Source: Gammaproteobacteria bacterium
GTDB taxonomy: Bacteria > Gemmatimonadota > Gemmatimonadetes > Longimicrobiales > Gaopeijiaceae
DNA: 18,782 bases
Assembly: GCA_024638345.1 (NCBI GenBank)
Contig: JAHEKL010000021.1
Span: 1-18,782, forward strand
Direction: 5' to 3'
Shown: positions 16,011 to 18,782 of the stretch, piece by piece
Layout: each line of letters begins with the position of its first letter
Numbering within the stretch: the first letter of the stretch is position 1
Made by a program: the position numbers and the translations under genes
Notes under the pieces: model-generated
What the model was told of the DNA's origin: nothing
What the model saw: only the letters and a program-made list of their open reading frames with translations
Databases searched by the model: none

Positions 16011-17573
16011 ATGAAGACCCTGCTCCTTCGCGCTTCGATCGCTGTCGTGGTGCTCGCCGGCGCCGTCGCCGCTGTGATGCTGGTCCGAAGCGCAATGGTG
16101 CGAACCGAGCCGCTGCCCCAGGTGCAAGCCTACCCGTTCCAATTCGACGAGCCCGGCGCTCCCGAACGAATGGCCGGCGCGCTCCGTTTCCCGACCGTCT
16201 TCCGCCCAGTGGCCCCGGTGATGCCGTCGACCGAGGAGGGAGCGCTCGATCGTGCGCTGGCTGCAAGCACCGACGCCGCGCCCACGAGTGGGTCGACCGG
16301 GGCGTGGCTCTCGCTCCACGAATACCTGGCGCGGAGCTTCCCGCGCGTCCATCGGACACTCGATCGAGAGGTGGTCCACGGACTTTCTCTCCTGTATCAC
16401 TGGCAGGGTACCGATCCAGACCTCGACCCCATTCTCCTGACCGCCCACATGGACGTCGTGGCCGGGAGCGACCCGTCCGGTCGAGCGGAAACGGCGGATT
16501 GGAGTTATCCGCCGTTCTCAGGCGCGATCGAGGGCGGCTACGTCTGGGGGCGCGGCGCCATCGACAGCAAGGGTCCACTGATGGCGATCATGGAGGCTGT
16601 CGAGGGTCTCCTGGCCAGTGGATTCGTACCCCGACGCAGTGTCCTGCTCGCGTTCGGGCACGATGGAGAGTCCGACGGCGAGGGCGTGAATCGTATCGTC
16701 GAGCTCCTGTCGCGAGAACGGACTCGTCCGGTTTGGGTCCTGGGTGAGGGATCATACCTTCTGTCGGGACTGATGCCCGGTATCCGGGATCCGATCGCGA
16801 TGGTCGGGGTCGCTCCGAAGACGGGGCTCGACCTGCGATTGATCGCCAGGGCCGAGGCCGGAAGTCGGTCCATCCCGCCGCGGGACACCGCGTTCGGCGC
16901 GCTGTCCGAAGCGATCGCCCGGGTCGAGGACGAGGCCTTTCCGGTCGAGATCAGGGGCCCGGCGGACGAGCTCCTCCTCACGCTCCGCGGGAGAATGGAT
17001 CCAGGCACGCGCCTGCTGGTGGCGAACCTCTGGCTCTTGCGAGCCCCGCTCGGCCGAGCGCTCACCGAGAGTCCGATCCTGAACTCGAACCTGCGCTCGA
17101 CGGCGGTGACCACTCGGATCCAGCCTCCGGGATTCGATGAGCAGCTGCCCGCAGAAGCCGCGGCGCACTTTCATGTCAGGCTGGCTCCTTGGGACACGCC
17201 GGAGTCGGTCCTGGAGCGGGTCAGGTCGGCAGTAGCGGAGCTCCCGATCGAGGTCGCGGCGGTGCCGTCAGACGAGGCTTGGACGCCTCCACCGGCCGCT
17301 TCGAGAACGGATTCGGAGGGGTTTCGTGTGATTCGCGAGGCGGTCCACGCGTCCTTCCCCGACGTCGTCGGGGTCGTGCCGGGACTCGCGCCGCGCGACA
17401 CGGACACCTGGCAGTTCGGCGCCCTGTCCGACGCCGTCTATGGCTTCGCGCCCTTTCGTGTGGACGAGTCGTCACTTCCGATGCTCCACGGCGTGAACGA
17501 GCGCGTGCGAATCAGCGTCTACCTCGGGGCCGTCCGGTTCTATGCGGACCTGATCCGGCGCGGAGCTGAGTGA
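16011..17573 (+). CDS. M20-family peptidase-like protein (PM20D1/Cps1 type), active site altered
   Basis: A 520-residue protein with an N-terminal membrane helix or uncleaved signal (residues 6-26), then an M20 metallopeptidase fold like PM20D1 and yeast Cps1, which make or split N-acyl amino acids and Gly-X peptides. Conserved and present are His146 and Asp148 in 'LLTAHMDVV', Asp185 in 'WGRGAIDSKG', Glu220, and His493 in 'MLHGVNERV'. Two key acidic residues seem missing. The usual 'GHDEE' reads 'GHDGE', so the general-base Glu is Gly219. The usual 'LDEG' metal-ligand segment reads 'LGEG', so Asp is Gly245. Both would be single G-for-A changes in the codons. The protein may be inactive, altered in chemistry, or aligned differently from my reading. 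No ribosome binding site precedes ATG 16011. Its stop overlaps the start of the HmuY-like gene (GTGA), so the two are a coupled pair. Confidence 0.87.
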   Translation: MKTLLLRASIAVVVLAGAVAAVMLVRSAMVRTEPLPQVQAYPFQFDEPGAPERMAGALRFPTVFRPVAPVMPSTEEGALDRALAASTDAAPTSGSTGAWLSLHEYLARSFPRVHRTLDREVVHGLSLLYHWQGTDPDLDPILLTAHMDVVAGSDPSGRAETADWSYPPFSGAIEGGYVWGRGAIDSKGPLMAIMEAVEGLLASGFVPRRSVLLAFGHDGESDGEGVNRIVELLSRERTRPVWVLGEGSYLLSGLMPGIRDPIAMVGVAPKTGLDLRLIARAEAGSRSIPPRDTAFGALSEAIARVEDEAFPVEIRGPADELLLTLRGRMDPGTRLLVANLWLLRAPLGRALTESPILNSNLRSTAVTTRIQPPGFDEQLPAEAAAHFHVRLAPWDTPESVLERVRSAVAELPIEVAAVPSDEAWTPPPAASRTDSEGFRVIREAVHASFPDVVGVVPGLAPRDTDTWQFGALSDAVYGFAPFRVDESSLPMLHGVNERVRISVYLGAVRFYADLIRRGAE

Positions 17574-18238
17574 GCGATCCCATGGCCTCCAGCGGCACGC
17601 AATCATCCGTCGGTACGAGCTCTGGCCGAAACCGCGCCGCCTGGATCATCGGGCTCGTCGTTGCAACGCTCGCGGTCTCGTTCGTGCTCCTCTCCCTCCG
17701 CCAGCCCGAGCTGCCCACTTTCCCGCCCTCATCGATGTCTCCGACTCCAGCCGGGACCCGGCTCGTGGGTCCGCGAACCTACACGATCGACGCCCGAGCC
17801 TCGGATGTGTGGCTCTACTTCTCCTTTTCCCAGGGCAGCCTGATCACTGAACCGGCGCCGTTGGAGTGGGACGTCGCGTTCAGGCGCTTTCAGGTGCTCG
17901 TGAACGGAGGCGAGGCCTTCCCAGGAGAAGGTGGGGTGATCAACCTCGGCGCGGTGGACTTCGACTCCCTGACCGTGCTTCCCGAGCGCGGGTACCAGGG
18001 AACCGAGGTCTTCCGGGGCGACTCGATAAGCGCGCCGATCGAGGGTTGGTACAACTACTCATTCTTCACGCACCTGCTCAGCCCTCGGAGCACCGTGTAT
18101 GCGATTCGCACGGCCGACGGGCGTTACGCCAAGCTCCGGTTCTTGGGCTACTACTGTCCGGGGGCCCGGCCCGGGTGCGTCACTTTCGAGTACGTGTTCC
18201 AGGGAGCAGGCGGGCCCCGACTCGCCGACCCCACCTGA
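17570..18238 (+). CDS. Membrane-anchored HmuY-family protein
   Basis: A 222-residue protein starting at GTG 17570, inside the stop of the M20 gene (GTGA, 17570-17573); ATG at codon 5 (17582) is an alternative. Residues 24-43 form one transmembrane helix ('AAWIIGLVVATLAVSFVLLS'). A proline-rich linker and a beta-rich domain (about 65-212) follow, with HmuY-like features: 'YTIDARASDVWLYFSFSQG' (71-89), 'EWDVAFRRFQVLVNGG' (99-114), and the C-terminal repair-like segment 'YYCPGARPGC' with Cys196 and Cys203, which may form a disulfide. HmuY of Porphyromonas binds haem with two histidines. This protein has a single histidine (His168), so haem binding by that mode is unlikely. The domain should face the periplasm. 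It appears functionally tied to the M20 protein, but the role is unknown. Confidence 0.78.
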   Translation: MSDPMASSGTQSSVGTSSGRNRAAWIIGLVVATLAVSFVLLSLRQPELPTFPPSSMSPTPAGTRLVGPRTYTIDARASDVWLYFSFSQGSLITEPAPLEWDVAFRRFQVLVNGGEAFPGEGGVINLGAVDFDSLTVLPERGYQGTEVFRGDSISAPIEGWYNYSFFTHLLSPRSTVYAIRTADGRYAKLRFLGYYCPGARPGCVTFEYVFQGAGGPRLADPT

Positions 18239-18316
18239 GTCGTTCTTCGTTCCGGCGCTCCCCTTGCCCGCTGGGCGAAGGGAGAGACAGGTTCATCGCC
18301 GTAGACCCCGAGCCCG

Positions 18317-18323
18317 AAAGGAG
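18317..18323 (+). promoter_or_regulatory. Ribosome binding site that fixes the ferredoxin start
   Basis: AAAGGAG at 18317-18323 is 10 bases before TTG 18334. The other candidate, GTG 18343, would be 19 bases away, so TTG is preferred. Confidence 0.6.
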
Positions 18324-18333
18324 CGCTGGCCAC

Positions 18334-18579
18334 TTGACGGACGTGCACGAGCACACAGTCCGCGATCTCATCGTGAAGATCGATCGGTTGATCTGTGTCG
18401 GTTTCGGCGATTGCATCGAGGCCAGCCCCGACGCGTTCGAGCTCGATGAAGAGGGGATCGCAGTGTTGAAGGAAACCGTGGCGTCCGTCTCCGCCGAGGA
18501 GCTGATCGCTTCGTGCGAAAGCTGTCCGGTAGATGCCCTCATGGTCTTCGACTCGGACGGCGAACAGCTCGTGCCCTAG
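18334..18579 (+). CDS. Small single-cluster ferredoxin ([3Fe-4S] or [4Fe-4S])
   Basis: An 81-residue acidic ferredoxin starting at TTG 18334. The cluster-binding pattern is 'CVGFGDC' (Cys21, Cys27) and 'CESCPVDAL' (Cys61, Cys64). In classic single-cluster ferredoxins the first part is C-x2-(C or D)-x2-C. Here the middle position is Phe24, which points to a [3Fe-4S] cluster held by Cys21, Cys27 and Cys64, as in ferredoxins that serve cytochrome P450s. Cys61 is extra and could be a fourth ligand or partner in a disulfide. The fold matches through 'SPDAFELDEEGIAVL'. It is a cytoplasmic one-electron carrier. It lies 46 bases before an Mrp-type ATPase gene on the same strand, so a role linked to Fe-S handling or an unlisted downstream redox enzyme is possible. 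No P450 gene is visible here. Confidence 0.88.
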   Translation: MTDVHEHTVRDLIVKIDRLICVGFGDCIEASPDAFELDEEGIAVLKETVASVSAEELIASCESCPVDALMVFDSDGEQLVP

Positions 18580-18625
18580 ATCGGTTCTGGGTCTCGGACC
18601 GGCTCGCCCGAGGCAACGGGGGAAT

Positions 18626-18782
18626 ATGACCGTCAGGAAGTTCCGCACGTACCGCGAGGTTGAACACGAGACCGGCTCCGAACTCCTGGAGCAGGTTTTG
18701 GATCAGCGTGAGAGGCTCCTCGAGCGTCTGGGGCGAATCGGCGCCGTCGTACCGATCGCCAGTGGGAAGGGGGGCGTCGGGA
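18626..18782 (+). CDS. Mrp/NBP35-type P-loop ATPase (3' partial)
   Basis: The first 52 codons of a gene cut by the right window edge. ATG 18626 follows GGGGG (18618-18622) by 3 bases, a short spacer. The protein begins 'MTVRKFRTYREVEHETGSE' and continues as a charged helix ('LLEQVLDQRERLLERLGRIG'). It then reaches 'VVPIASGKGGVG', the deviant Walker A motif (K-G-G-V-G) of the Mrp/NBP35, ParA and MinD group. The 'IASGKGGVG' form is typical of Mrp/NBP35 proteins, which bind and carry Fe-S clusters. The usual DUF59 domain before the ATPase is absent and is replaced by a short helical leader. The upstream ferredoxin supports an Fe-S role. ParA-like assignment remains possible because the C-terminal CxxC of Mrp lies outside the window. 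Confidence 0.75.
   Translation, partial: MTVRKFRTYREVEHETGSELLEQVLDQRERLLERLGRIGAVVPIASGKGGVG

Noticed and set aside
1..18782. Mobile element, CRISPR array or defence system
   Set aside because: No transposase, integrase, terminal inverted repeats, regularly spaced repeats or defence-type genes were seen. The genes are metabolic and look native.

Overview
The window looks like a piece of chromosome from a high-GC, Gram-negative-type bacterium. The best guess is Gemmatimonadota or a close neighbour. The reasons are the protein styles: a Ser/Thr kinase ending in an 'LKRRRVYQVA' membrane module, an NHL-repeat amidating-lyase-like protein, an HmuY-family protein, and Tat- and Sec-exported proteins. 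GTG and TTG starts are frequent, and so are 4-base stop/start overlaps. This placement is inferred from sequence style only. No rRNA, tRNA, CRISPR array, insertion sequence or phage gene was seen.

Layout. (1) 1-940: the 3' part of an NHL-repeat protein resembling peptidyl-alpha-hydroxyglycine amidating lyase, followed by two hairpins. (2) 970-2256: a membrane-anchored Ser/Thr kinase. It converges with a minus-strand gene (2288-3154) for an exported, probably outer-membrane beta-barrel protein. (3) 3155-3637: about 480 bases without a convincing gene. (4) 3638-7489: a plus-strand operon of a class III aminotransferase, an unlisted 49-residue one-helix membrane protein, a sodium:solute symporter of the proline type, and an SDR oxidoreductase. 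The first three genes are joined by stop/start overlaps. (5) 7681-9099: an exported PQQ-type sugar dehydrogenase (GSDH family). (6) 14658 back to 9180: a minus-strand operon of a 1005-residue FAD/Fe-S D-2-hydroxyacid dehydrogenase, a GntP-family permease joined to it by a GTGA overlap, and a Tat-exported protein with two VOC (glyoxalase-fold) domains. (7) 14784-18238, divergent from that operon: a class V aminotransferase of the serine/alanine-glyoxylate type, an M20-family peptidase-like protein whose active site looks damaged, and a membrane-anchored HmuY-like protein. (8) 18334-end: a small single-cluster ferredoxin and the start of an Mrp/NBP35-type P-loop ATPase cut by the window edge.

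How the genes may work together (inference). The permease could bring in a hydroxy acid such as glycolate, D-lactate, D-glycerate or 2-hydroxyglutarate. The FAD/Fe-S enzyme would oxidise it to the 2-oxo acid, passing electrons towards the membrane. The divergent class V aminotransferase could then aminate that product, for example glyoxylate to glycine. The first operon looks like uptake and transamination of an amino compound. The two PLP enzymes are both of types that often use glyoxylate or pyruvate as amino acceptor.

The most unusual items are: the 49-residue protein wedged exactly between aminotransferase and symporter; the repeated cysteine-bracketed glycine motif at the end of each VOC domain; the M20 protein with two active-site acidic residues apparently replaced by glycine; and the ferredoxin with a non-standard cysteine pattern next to an Fe-S-carrier-type ATPase.
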